A stretch of 64,000 nt of DNA from Heloderma charlesbogerti (taxonomy: Eukaryota; Chordata; Lepidosauria; Squamata; Helodermatidae): assembly GCA_026122225.1 (NCBI GenBank), contig JANEZZ010000983.1, positions 2,170,001 to 2,234,000 of the forward strand. Direction: 5' to 3'. Shown here piece after piece: positions 55,086 to 64,000 of the stretch. The notes beneath the pieces were generated by a model. It saw only the letters and a program-made list of their open reading frames with translations, was not told the origin of the DNA and did no database searches. The position numbers and the translations under genes are program-made. Numbering within the stretch: position 1 is the first letter of the stretch; every line of letters starts with the position of its first letter.

Positions 55086-55893
55086 TAGGGATGTCAGAGA
55101 ATTTCGCCACGAATCTCAGGGAGGCCGAATGCCAGCGCATTTGGCCCCCCAAAATTGGTGGTGAAATGGTCTGCCCCCCTCGCCCCCCCCGGGACGGGAC
55201 TTACCTTGGGCAAATCTTTGTGGCAGCGGCAGTGTGGCGGCGGTGCGGCAGCGGCGGCGGCTGGTCTTCCGTCCGGCTGCTGCTGCCGCCATTTCCAGAA
55301 AAAGATTTACGTAGCCTATCAAGGCTAGATTTTTTAAAAATACCATCATAGGCTACGTAAATGTTTACATAGCCTATCACAGCTGAGTTAAAAAAAAAAA
55401 AAGCGCGTACGCAAATGGCGGCGCCCATGGGCGCTGCCATTTGCGTTCCTTATTTTAGCACATCTAGTCTATGTAAACATTTACGTAGACTATGGAGAAA
55501 ATAAGGGGAACGCAAATAGCGTAGCGTCTACGCTATTTGTGTTCCCCTTATTTTCACTGTAGTCTACGTAAATGTTTACGTAGACTAGACGTGCCAAAAT
55601 AAGGAAGACAAATGGCGGCGCCCATGGACGCCGCCATTTGTGTACGTGTGTGTGGTTTTTTTGCTCAGCCGTGATAGGCTACGTAAACGTTTATGTAGCC
55701 TATCACAGCTGACTCCAGGGATGCAAGCGGCGGCGGCTATGGCCGCTGCCATTTGCGGACCCGGCCGGCCAGGATTCAGGGGGGGGACGGAGCGCCTCCC
55801 CCCCAGCCAGAATTTCAGGGGGAGGGACGGAGCACCTCCCCCCCACCTCGAATCAAATTTCATGTAAAGGTAAGTGACTTTCGTACATCCCTC
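55086..55893 (-). mobile_element. Palindromic hAT-type element, copy K (nested in I)
   Basis: Type II end TAGGGATGTCAGAGAATTTC, type I end GACTTTCGTACATCCCTC, 808 bp. Octamers ATTTCCAG and ATTTATGG match at only five of eight. However, sequence of copy I stops at the left edge and resumes at the right edge, as comparison with copy B shows. The hairpin core is centred near 55525 (ATAGCGTAGCGTCTACGC). ACTTACC at 55199-55205, GGTAAGT at 55869-55875. Confidence 0.9.
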
Positions 55894-56578
55894 ATTTATG
55901 GCCGCGGAGGGCTCTGGGGGGGGGGGGAACCCGGTACGCAAATGGCAGCGGCTACAGCCACTGCCATTTGTGTTCCTTATTTTTCACCGTCCGAATCTAC
56001 GTAAATATTTACGTAGACTATGATGGCAAAAATAAAGGGGAACGCAATTAGCGCCCATTACGCTATTTGCGTTCCCCTTTATTTTCGCCGTCATAAGCTA
56101 TGTAAATATTTACGTAGATTCAGATGGCAAAAACTAAGGAACGCAATGGCAGCGGCTGTAGCCGCCACCATTTGCATATGCGGTTTTGTTTTGTTTTTAA
56201 CCCACCCAGCCATGATCGGCTACGTAAAGATTTACGTAGCTTATCATGTTGTGTGTTTTTTTAAAAAAAACTAGCCATGATAGGCTACGTAAATCTTTAC
56301 GTAGCCTATCACGTCTTTTTTTTTTTTTTTTTACAAGACTGGAAATGGCGGTGGCGGCAGCCGGTTGGAAGACCAGCCGCCTCAGGCGCCGCCACCGGAG
56401 CCGCTGCCGGAGCCGCCACCGCCCGGAAGATCCGCCCCAGGTAAGTCTCATCCCAGGGGGGATCCATGGGGGTGCAGGGGGGCAGGCCGTTCTGCCATGG
56501 AGTTCGGGGGCCTGAATGCACTGGCATTCGGCCTCACCGAGATCCGTGGCGGAATTCTCTGCCGTCCCTACCTACCAC

Positions 56579-57181
56579 ACCAAAATCTAATGTGGCTCAC
56601 TGTTTTAATTCTTTTTGTGACTATATTGAATGGTGAGCTATTTAAGAAGGATACTGTGAGACATACTGATACAGAATGAATATCCTTTCTGTTCTGTTAT
56701 CCATGATAACCTGCATTACTGTGAAATAAATGGACGGAAATGATGAGTTTTAAAAAAACAACAACAATGACAACCAACCAACAGAAACAAAAATATTTAG
56801 ATTGAACACACAGGGCACATTTGAGAGGAGGATAAAGAAGCTTAAGCCCCATAGAATTAAACGTGCGGAGACAATTACAAATCAACAAACTGGTGCCCTC
56901 TGCTATTGCCTTGAGGCAGAATGATCAAGGGAGAGGATTTCTGAGGGTTAAGGATCAACATCCTACCCAATTGCTAAAGAAGTTGCAGCATTACAGAAGC
57001 CCTGGATAATGAACACAATATAAGATGTGAAAATTTAAATAGCCAATTATTCATACAGTTTGTTCAGTTGAGGACCGCTATTCTGGTTTGCTTGTTGTTT
57101 GAGGGCCAGAACATTTTAATTTGGGAGTCTTTCGAAGTTAGTTTCCAGTTAAAATAAAGCTGTTAGCCTTGACTGTTAAGG
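56579..57181. other. No gene recognised
   Basis: AT-rich unique DNA. Confidence 0.4.
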
Positions 57182-57189
57182 CTCTAAAT

Positions 57190-57493
57190 CAAGGGTGCAC
57201 AAGCTGCATCCCAGGGGCCACATATGGCCCCCAAAGCCTGAACTGTGCCCACCAGGTGCTCTGACCCCCCACTGCCAGATCTCCCTGCTGTTGCCATCAT
57301 TTTCCCACCAATTGTACCATTGCTTGCTGTGATACACATCGCTCTTTCCAGCGAGGAAAGAGCCATCTGTGTGAGCATCTCTGGGGGAGACTTCTGTATC
57401 AGGAGTGATGAGGTAGGCGGGTCTTCACTCCCTCCCCCATGGATCCTTGCAAAGTGTGGCCTGTGACCCAGAATTGTGGGTTACGTACCCCTG
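57190..57493. mobile_element. hAT-type MITE, CAAGGGTGCACAA ends
   Basis: CAAGGGTGCACAAGCTGC on the left and GGGTTACGTACCCCTG on the right, 304 bp. The octamer CTCTAAAT is exact (57182-57189, 57494-57501). CAGGGG-type ends fit hAT. The interior GGCCACATATGGCC is palindromic; no coding content. Confidence 0.82.
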
Positions 57494-57501
57494 CTCTAAA
57501 T

Positions 57502-57717
57502 GGCCTAGGATCAGGGTATCTTAGAGGATCTTCCTTCCATACAAAGTCCTTTCTACATTGGAAGATTCCTGGAGACTTCTCAAAAGATGGATTGACGTCA
57601 TTCTGGAAGAAGACTTTCTTTTCCAGGGCATCTTCTTATGGAATGCTCTCTCTTGGCAAGTCTGAAGGAATATCGTCTTGAAAGCTTTTTAAAATCCACA
57701 GTGAGCTACACAGTACA
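57502..57717. other. Possible LINE C-terminal scrap
   Basis: In one frame the first codons read LNGLGSGYLRG, like the L2 segment LNGLGPGYLKD at 5787-6068, but the match fades within 15 residues. CTTATGGAATGCTCTCTC would fit the later WNELP region. Tentative. Confidence 0.3.
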
Positions 57718-58934
57718 TGTCAGGATTGGGTACAAACTCCCTGCAGGGACTGTGGAAAAATATTCAGAGTCAGGAGATGAACAGGGCAAGGGGGCAGGGC
57801 AGGGCAGGAAATTCCTCAAGGAGCTCAAAGAGCTCAAGGAGACAGAGACAGGGAAGAATCTTCCCAAGGGCAGGCTAATCAGCTGGATCAAAGCCCAAAC
57901 CTAACTACTACTGTGGGAATCCAGCTAGGGATATGCGAAAGTCATTTACCTTTTCGAAGGGGGTGATTTGCGGTGGGGGGCAGGTGCTCTGCACCTCCCC
58001 CCGAAATCCTAACCCAGCCAGCTCCACTCTGCAGCAACTCCGCGGAGCCGCTGGCCAGGTGCATTCGCAGGCATCTGGAGCCTGTGGACGCAAATGGCGG
58101 CAGCTATGGCGACCGTCATTTGAGTTCCTGTTTTTTTGCTGTGATAGGCTACATAAATATTTATGTAGCCTATCACGGCAAAAAAACAGGGGCGCAAATG
58201 GCGGCAGCTACAGCGGCCGCCATTTGCCTTCCCTTTTATTGCCGTGATAGGCTACGTAAATATTTACGTAGCCTATCATGGCCTCCGCAGGGATGCAAAG
58301 GGCATCCCTGCATGAGCTGTGATAGGCTACGTAAGTATTTACGTAGCCTATCATGGCAAAAATGGGGAAGCGAATTGCGGCAGCAGACGCAGCTGCCATT
58401 CACAAAGCAGCGTGAACAGCACCAGGTAAGTGCTCCATTTCACGTGCATTTCGCGGGGTGGTGGGGCGGGGGGCTTCATTCCGCCATGGATTTTGTGGGG
58501 CTGAATGCACTGGCATTCGGCCTCACTGAGATCTGTGGCGGAATTCTCTAACATCCCTAAATTCACCGAGGGCGAGGTGAAGGAAGTGAGCATGGCAAAT
58601 GCATGGATCAAACGTAGATTCAAGAGGGAGGAGCAGCATAAAGAAGTAAGGCAGTCTACCAGGTTGGCTCATCACCAGAGGTATCTAGGGAAAGATCCTC
58701 CCTGAAGGTGGGACTGAGAAAGCCTTTCAGGTTCTGTGCTGTAGAGTAGCTTCAGAAATGCAACAATTTTCTCTTCTACTGTGGTGCATCCCTAACTACT
58801 TAATGTTGTGCCAGCTTAACCAGGGATCTTGACTTTAGAACCCAGTCAGGACTGTAAATCTGAATTGCTATGGATGGTTTGCTTCACATAATAAAGTCTA
58901 TTTGCTTGGAGATCGACTTCTTTGTTTGACTACA
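57718..58934 (+). mobile_element. Probable solo LTR interrupted by copy L
   Basis: Starts TGTCAGGATTGGGTACAAAC and ends TTTGTTTGACTACA, with AATAAAG at 58892-58898 and TACA directly repeated outside (57714-57717, 58935-58938). Removing copy L leaves about 575 bp. The first part is open and acidic (EYSESGDEQGKG), as in the other LTRs of this window. The short duplication makes this a moderate call. Confidence 0.45.
57926..58559 (+). mobile_element. Palindromic hAT-type element, copy L
   Basis: Type I end TAGGGATATGCGAAAGT, type II end TCTAACATCCCTA, 634 bp. Octamers AATCCAGC and AATTCACC match at six of eight. Three boxes (near 58139-58177, 58243-58281, 58317-58356) alternate with GCAAATGGCGGC arms. 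GGTAAGT at 58425-58431; the left motif is worn to ATTTACC. Same subfamily as copy D. Confidence 0.9.
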
Positions 58935-59269
58935 TACACGCTGGAAGGGCTTGTGACTTGACACTATGTCAACGGCCACTCAGTAGAGACCCTGGTGGGT
59001 GGCTGAAATGCCGCAATCACTGGGGCATTAGATCAGGTGGCTCGAAATGCCCTCTCCCCCTGAACAGGGCTCGGACTGCACCATGGTTCAATCCGCGGTT
59101 ACAAGCTCTGAAACAGGAGGTGAGACGGCTAGAGTGCCGGTGGCGGAAGTCTCACTCCAAAGACGATCAGACACGGGCTAGAGCTGTATCTTCAGGCTAT
59201 TACGTGGCAGTGAAGGCAGCAAAAAAGGAATATTATGCTGCCTCTATCGCATCTGCTGAGTGCTATCCC

Positions 59270-60188
59270 TAGGGATGGCCGTGAATTTCTCCACGAATCT
59301 TGGGGAGGCTGAATGCCAACGCATTTGGCGCCCCGAAATTGTTGGTGAAATTTTCCACCACCACCCCGCCCCCCCCTCCCGGGATGGGACTTACCTCATG
59401 CGAATGTCCCTCTCAGCGGCAGGTCCCGGCGGCATTTTGGCGGCGTTTCGGCGGGGGTAGGGGCGGCGGCCGGTCTTCCAACCGGCTGCCGCTGCCGCCA
59501 TTACAAAAAAAAGTTTTAAAAAAAGAACACCCATGATAGGCTACGTAACGATTAATGTAGCCTATCACGGCTAGATTTCCAAAGTCAGCCATGACAGGCT
59601 ACGTTAATCGTTACGTAGCCTATCACGGCTGACTTTGAAAAAAAAAAAGCGTGTACGCAAATGGCGGCGCCCATGGGCGCCGCCATTTCTGTTTCTTATT
59701 TGGTCCCGGGTAGTCTACGTAAAGATTTAAGTAGACTACGGCGAAAATAAGGGCAATGCTATTTGCGTTGCCCTTATTTTCGCCGTAGTCTACGTAAATC
59801 TTTACGTAGACTACCCAGGACCAAATAAGGAACGCAAATGGCGGCACCCATGGGCGCCGCCATTTGCATACGCGCTTTTTTTCTTTTTTTCAAAGTCACC
59901 CGTGATAGGCTACGTAATGATTTACGTAGCCTATCATGGCTGACTTTGGAAATCTAGCCATGATAGGCTATGTTAATCGTTACGTAGCCTATCACGGGTG
60001 TGTTTTTTTCCCATTCACTTTTTATTTCGCGGCCAGGGAGATGGGGCGCTTCTCCCCGGCCTGAATTTCGGCCGGGCGAGGTGGGGCACCTCCCCCCCCA
60101 GCCTGAACTTTGGGGGGAGAACCAAAGCACCTCCCCCCCACCGCGAAGCAAGCTGCAGGACCAGGTAAGTGACTTTCGTACATCACTA
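59270..60188 (-). mobile_element. Palindromic hAT-type element, copy M (in L2)
   Basis: Type II end TAGGGATGGCCGTGAATTTC, type I end GACTTTCGTACATCACTA, 919 bp. Octamers GCTATCCC and GCTGTCCC match at seven of eight. ACTTACC at 59389-59395, GGTAAGT at 60164-60170. The core 59517-60010 is the clearest two-level palindrome of the window. The inserted L2 frame resumes beyond it. Confidence 0.93.
59517..60010. repeat. 490-bp hierarchical palindrome (core of copy M)
   Basis: One inverted repeat centred near 59763. Six palindrome boxes are centred at about 59550, 59609, 59726, 59798, 59919 and 59978, symmetric about the middle. The outermost pair have asymmetric centres that are reverse complements (GTAACGATTAAT and GTTAATCGTTAC); the middle pair are AAAGATTTA and TAAATCTTT. 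Between them lie CAAATGGCGGCGCCCATGGG arms and a central GGGCAATGC/GTTGCCC stem. Confidence 0.9.
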
Positions 60189-60235
60189 GCTGTCCCAGGA
60201 GGCTGCTCCAAGTTGTCCGGAGCCTGGTCAGTCCT

Positions 60236-60799
60236 GTGGTTCCTGAACCACTGGAGCATTCTAAGGCCTCCTGTGAGGCCTTGGTAAGGCACTTTGCAGA
60301 TAAAATTGATCAGATTATGAGTGTTACCCTGCACGCTGTGATACAGTTAGTGAGCAAGAGGCGGCCTGTGGCAAACCGAATTTTGTGGAATCGGTTCCAG
60401 CTTCTTCCTCCTGATGAAGTGGACAAGGTGCTTTCATCTGTAAGGCTGACCACCTGCTTACTTGATCCTTGCCCATCTTGGCTCATTATGGGCTGCAGAG
60501 AGAGACTGGGTGAGGGGATCAGTGCGGTGGTGAATGCCTCCCTTGAGGAGGGAGTGATGCAATCAGCCCTCAAGGAGACAGTGATAAGACCGGTCTTAAA
60601 GAAGCCCTCTTTGGATCCTCATGTTCTGAACAACTTTCGCCCAGTCTCAAATCCGCCATTTTTGGGCATGTTGATTGAGTGGGTGGTAGCGATACAGTTG
60701 AAGGTACACTTGGAAGAAACTGATTATCTAGACCCATTTCAGTCGGACTTCTTGGGCATGGGACAGAAACGGCCTTGGTTGCCTTGGTGGATTATATGA
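60236..60799 (+). pseudogene. L2 linker and fingers fragment
   Basis: 187-codon open stretch. It contains the CEALVRHFADKI linker segment, DPCPSWLI and the LKKPSLDPHVLNNFRPVSN fingers motif. Near 60750 a frameshift separates it from the polymerase core that follows in another frame. Confidence 0.85.
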
Positions 60800-61962
60800 G
60801 GAGGGCTCTGGATAGGGGTGAATGCTCCTTCCTTGTTCTCCTCGACCTCTCAGCAGCTTTTGATACCGTTGACGACGGTATCCTCCTGGACCGCCTGGAG
60901 GGGTTGGGCATTGGAGACTCCATATTGCAGTGGTTCCGGTCCTTCCTCTCTGGCAGGTACCAGAGGGTAGCACTGGGAGAGGAGGTTTCGGACCCATGGC
61001 CACACACTTGTGGGGTGCCACAGGGTTCCGTCCTCTCCCCGATGCTATTTAACATCTATGTGAAGCCACTGGAGGCTATCATCAGGAGGTTTGGGGTGCG
61101 GTGTCATCAATATGCGGATGACATTCAGCTCTACCTCTCATTCAAATCTTTATCAAGGTTGGCCGTAGAATCCCTGTCCAAATGTCTGGAGACGGTGAGT
61201 GGCTGGATGGGGAGGAATAAGCTGAAGCTGAACCCTGACAAGACCGAGGTACTTTTGGTGGGAGACAAGAGGAGTTTGGGGGATGTTGACCTGGTGTTGA
61301 ATGGGGTACGGCTAACCTTGAAAGACCAGGTCCACAGCCTGGGGGTCATTTTGGACTCCCAGCTGTCCATGGAGGCTCAGGTGTCAGCTGTGAGCCGGAC
61401 AGCGCTGTATCAACTCCATCTGATACGGTGGCTGCACCCCTTCCTTCCTGACCATCTGCTCCCATTGGTAGTACATGCCCTGGTCTCCTCTCGTTTAGAC
61501 TACTGTAATGCGCTCTACGTAGGGTTACCCTTGAAGACAGTTCAGAAACTGCAGCTGGTACAGAATGCAGCGGCTCGCCTGATTAAAGGCAGCCGCTGGC
61601 GAGATCACATCACTCCAGTGCTGAAGGAGTTGCACTGGTTACCAGTTGTTTTCCAGGCCAAATTCAAGGTGTTGTTTTTGACCTTTAAAACCCTATATGG
61701 TCCTGGCCCAGCCTATCTTAAGGAGCGCCTCCAGCAACACCAGACAGGCTGCTTAACAAGATCAGCCTCGGATGGCCTTCTCTCTGTCCCATCAGCCAGG
61801 ACAGCTAGACTGGTGGGGACGAGGGAGAGGGCCTTTTCTGTGGTGGCCCCCACTCTGTGGAACTCCCTCCCTAGGGAACTCCGCCATGCCCCCTCTTTAA
61901 TGAGCTTCCGCCGTGCATTAAAAACGTGGTTATTCTTCAGGCAGGCATTTGGGGTGGGTTAG
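60775..61962 (+). pseudogene. L2 reverse transcriptase, palm to C-terminus (395 codons open)
   Basis: The longest open frame in the window. [10 protein letters not shown] is at residues 22-31, [16 protein letters not shown] at 80-95 and the YADD catalytic box at 113-116. Then [28 protein letters not shown] and the conserved C-terminal FSVVAPTLWNSLPRELR follow. It is uninterrupted from palm to stop, so this copy is younger than the one at 5560-7606. It still lacks the endonuclease, carries an upstream frameshift and hosts copy M. The methionine at its start is only the first in the open stretch, not a real start. Confidence 0.9.
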
Positions 61963-62100
61963 GGTAATTTAGAAAACGTTTTTATTGTAGAATTGTATTG
62001 TTTTAAACTGTTTTATTATACACTGTACATCGCCCAGAGTAGCTGGGTGACCAGCCAGATGGGCGATTAATAAATTTAATAATAAATAAAAAATAAATAA

Positions 62101-64000
62101 GCTGGTAAAACTCTTGATGCATCAACTCATTAGACTGATGTTGGACAGGATCCATCACACTTCCAAAGAGTCAGAGGTGGTGGATCCTTCTCCATGAAGT
62201 GGAATGAGTATCTGAACTAGGCCTAACAATCAACCAAATTGATAGATCTCAGGCCCAGAGTAGACCAGAGTATAATTCATTGTGGTTACGTCTGCCTTGA
62301 AGGTCTGTTCTCTTTTCAGATGGAATATTTTATAATCTCTTTTAAGGTTCTAATTCCCCACACTGCCTTTAGGCTTTGAGATTAGTGTTGCTGCTGAAGA
62401 AAGAACTCAAGATGAATTTTGTTGTTCCACAAGTTCAGAATATTGTTCCCCATATCCAGGCAGCCTCTGCTGAACTGGACATGTTGGATGTATTACAGGG
62501 AAGCATCAAATCATCATTTAGTGAATTTGAATCCTTATATGTGAATGCTGATAATCTCATGTGAGTTATGTGAATGCCTAAATCAGAGTTGTGCACAAAT
62601 AGCCTCTCAAAATTCTCCAGCCTATTTGTGGGTAGAGAAATTGGAGGAGACCATGTCACCACATTTCTCCTAGGGGATGAGAAATTCTCCAACAGTTTCT
62701 CACAGATAGTGCTCACTACTGGCAGGGGTTGTAGCACAGGTTCGTTCTTTTTTCCAAAGGGATTTGGTTTACTGCACTCACTGCTCCTGCAAGTGGCAAC
62801 AGCATCAACTGCTCTGAGGCTTCCATTCTTCTGAGGCAGAATTCTGGATTTATTTTGGCAGTATTCTTCAACTTACCTAATCATTGCAAGGAGGCTGAGG
62901 GTGCTGTGTGTATTTTCTCCCTCTATTACACATCTTTCCATTGCTCTCCAGCCTCCCAGGCCACCTGCACTTTCTGAACTGAAAAAGCCCCATGGGAGGA
63001 ATTGCCTCATGATGTCTTCCTCACTATGGCATTAACTGAGGTGGGGGAAGCTGAGGAGGCATGGAAGGGAGGGAGGGCAGAGGTCCTCTCCAACAAATGA
63101 TCAGTACTGTCAGAGATAACTGCATCGGCCATATATTTAATGGTGCATGTATAATGAAAGACCACTACAGATGCTTCAGCAGGGCCTGAATGTATGAATT
63201 CATGCATATCTTTGCATAGCACCCTTTTGTACACAGGAGACCAAATCAAGAAGAATGCCACATGAGCAGAAGCCTGAACATTTCACAGGTAGCTCAGCAT
63301 TGCTGTTCCACTGTTTTTTAGGCCTGGGGTTGCAATTCAGATAGCTAGCAGGCCTCCATTTAACCCCCATATTCTATGTAGAAATAAATCAAAGTAATGA
63401 TATATCTTCTATTTACAGGCTATTCATGGCTAAAGTAACATTGTTCACATCAAATTAGGATCAGCCCTCCCAGATGGAGAAATCTAAGAAGTGAACTATG
63501 ACAAACTCCTTGAAAAAGTCTGTAATTCAGCAAACATTTCCGGAAATGCTTTCTTTGTTCACAATGTCTGAAATTTAAAACAATGGGTTTGTAATGCTAC
63601 ATAGAAGCCTAGGCCTGCTTCAAATTCAAATAAATTATATATTAACTGAGGCTTTTTAAACAACAACAACAAAAAGGAACACTGCTAAAGTGGTCTCTCA
63701 TTAAAGAAACAAATAGTTGTTGCTTAGTAACAGAGAAAATGTTCGCCTTTCCACAGATAATGTTAAGAAGGAAATTGTCCTTGAAAAGCCATACTGGTGA
63801 TTGGGGGGGGGGGGGTGAAATGGGAAAAATAGATAAACTGAACAATTTTTTTACAAGCAACATAAAAAAGGATATATTGGAAGGAAAGCCTCAGTGGCTA
63901 GAACTAATTTTCTTTCATTTTTCCAAGTTTCAACTTTTGTTATTTTTATCTATTAAGACTTTCTGTGATTGATGAGTCATAACATGAATTTTAATGGGTG
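62101..64000. other. No gene recognised
   Basis: AT-rich unique DNA. A G run at 63803-63814 and a CAACAACAAC tract at 63661-63671 are the only simple repeats. No exon recognised. Confidence 0.4.

Larger units (their letters stand above)
53949..56570 (+). mobile_element. Palindromic hAT-type element, copy I (outer of a three-element nest)
   Basis: Type I end TAGGGATGTACGAAAAGG with ACTTACC at 53967-53973; type II end CTGCCGTCCCTA. The flanking octamer CCTACCAC is perfect. Its own sequence lies at 53949-54012, 54941-55085 and 55902-56570, about 878 bp once both inserts and their duplications are removed. That equals copy B. The last part keeps the hairpin core (GTCTACGTAAATATTTACG boxes near 55995 and 56100), two GATAGGCTACG-type boxes (56213-56250, 56275-56313) and GGTAAGT at 56440-56446. 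Confidence 0.94.
58935..62100 (+). mobile_element. L2-type LINE, 5' truncated, split by copy M
   Basis: The copy opens in the linker between endonuclease and polymerase (APWFNPRLQALKQEVRRLECRW). It is interrupted at 59270-60188 and continues through reverse transcriptase to the C-terminus at 61962. The 3' untranslated region has CATCGCCCAGAGTAGC and GGGCGATTAATAAATTTAAT, ending in AATAAATAAA. This 3' end is the same as at 35200-35363. Confidence 0.9.

Noticed and set aside
53949..56570. Interpretation as satellite DNA or an assembly error
   Set aside because: Three separate sets of ends and octamers explain every segment, and the subtracted outer element equals an intact copy elsewhere in length.

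Overview
This is vertebrate nuclear DNA from what looks like a squamate reptile, most likely a lizard. The evidence is its repeat set. There is a BovB LINE with its (GTT)n-GTTCAGTCG tail, a tRNA-derived SINE of the Sauria/Squam type, a CR1 and L2-type LINEs, and a Ty3/gypsy element. It also holds SINEs with a 5S-rRNA-derived head and very many non-autonomous DNA transposons. I found no exon of a host gene; the window reads as intergenic or intronic DNA.

Layout. 1-5 kb: mostly unique DNA with small MITEs. 5.5-8.4 kb: antisense L2 pieces, one cut by a palindromic transposon. 9.1-23.4 kb: palindromic elements (9136, 12150, 20996), related MITEs, a split SINE, a solo LTR and a 5S-type SINE. 23.4-28.7 kb: mainly unique DNA. 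28.8-32.3 kb: a 5S-type SINE, then a 2.7-kb BovB inside a SINE. 34-40 kb: palindromic elements and relatives, some nested. 40.3-42.3 kb: a CR1. 43-46.4 kb: MITEs and unique DNA. 47.5-49.4 kb: an internally deleted gypsy element. 50-53 kb: SINE and MITEs. 53.9-56.6 kb: a three-element nest. 57.2-62.1 kb: a MITE, a probable solo LTR and an L2, the last two each cut by a palindromic element. 62.1-64 kb: unique DNA.

The outstanding feature is one family of palindromic elements: thirteen copies of about 530-920 bp each, together about 9.4 kb or 15% of the window. Each begins and ends TAGGG..CCCTA. Eight copies have perfect 8-bp target-site duplications and four have imperfect ones, as expected for a non-autonomous hAT-type transposon. 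Each complete copy has two different termini. The interior is a long inverted repeat whose arms are themselves built of near-perfect palindromes around TACGTAAATATTTACGTA, so the DNA is a palindrome made of palindromes. A consensus splice-donor motif, GGTAAGT facing outward, lies near most termini. At least three copies are inserted into other copies. Shorter families with the same TAGGGATG ends and 8-bp duplications surround them. No transposase is encoded in the window, so any source would be elsewhere in the genome.

All coding potential seen belongs to degraded retroelements: L2, CR1 and BovB polymerases and a gypsy integrase. The remaining open frames are shadows, several caused by stop-poor palindromes. 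In palindromic-element entries, strand + means the type I terminus (TAGGGATGTACGAAAGT) is on the left, and - means the type II terminus (TAGGGATGTCAGAGAATTCC) is on the left.
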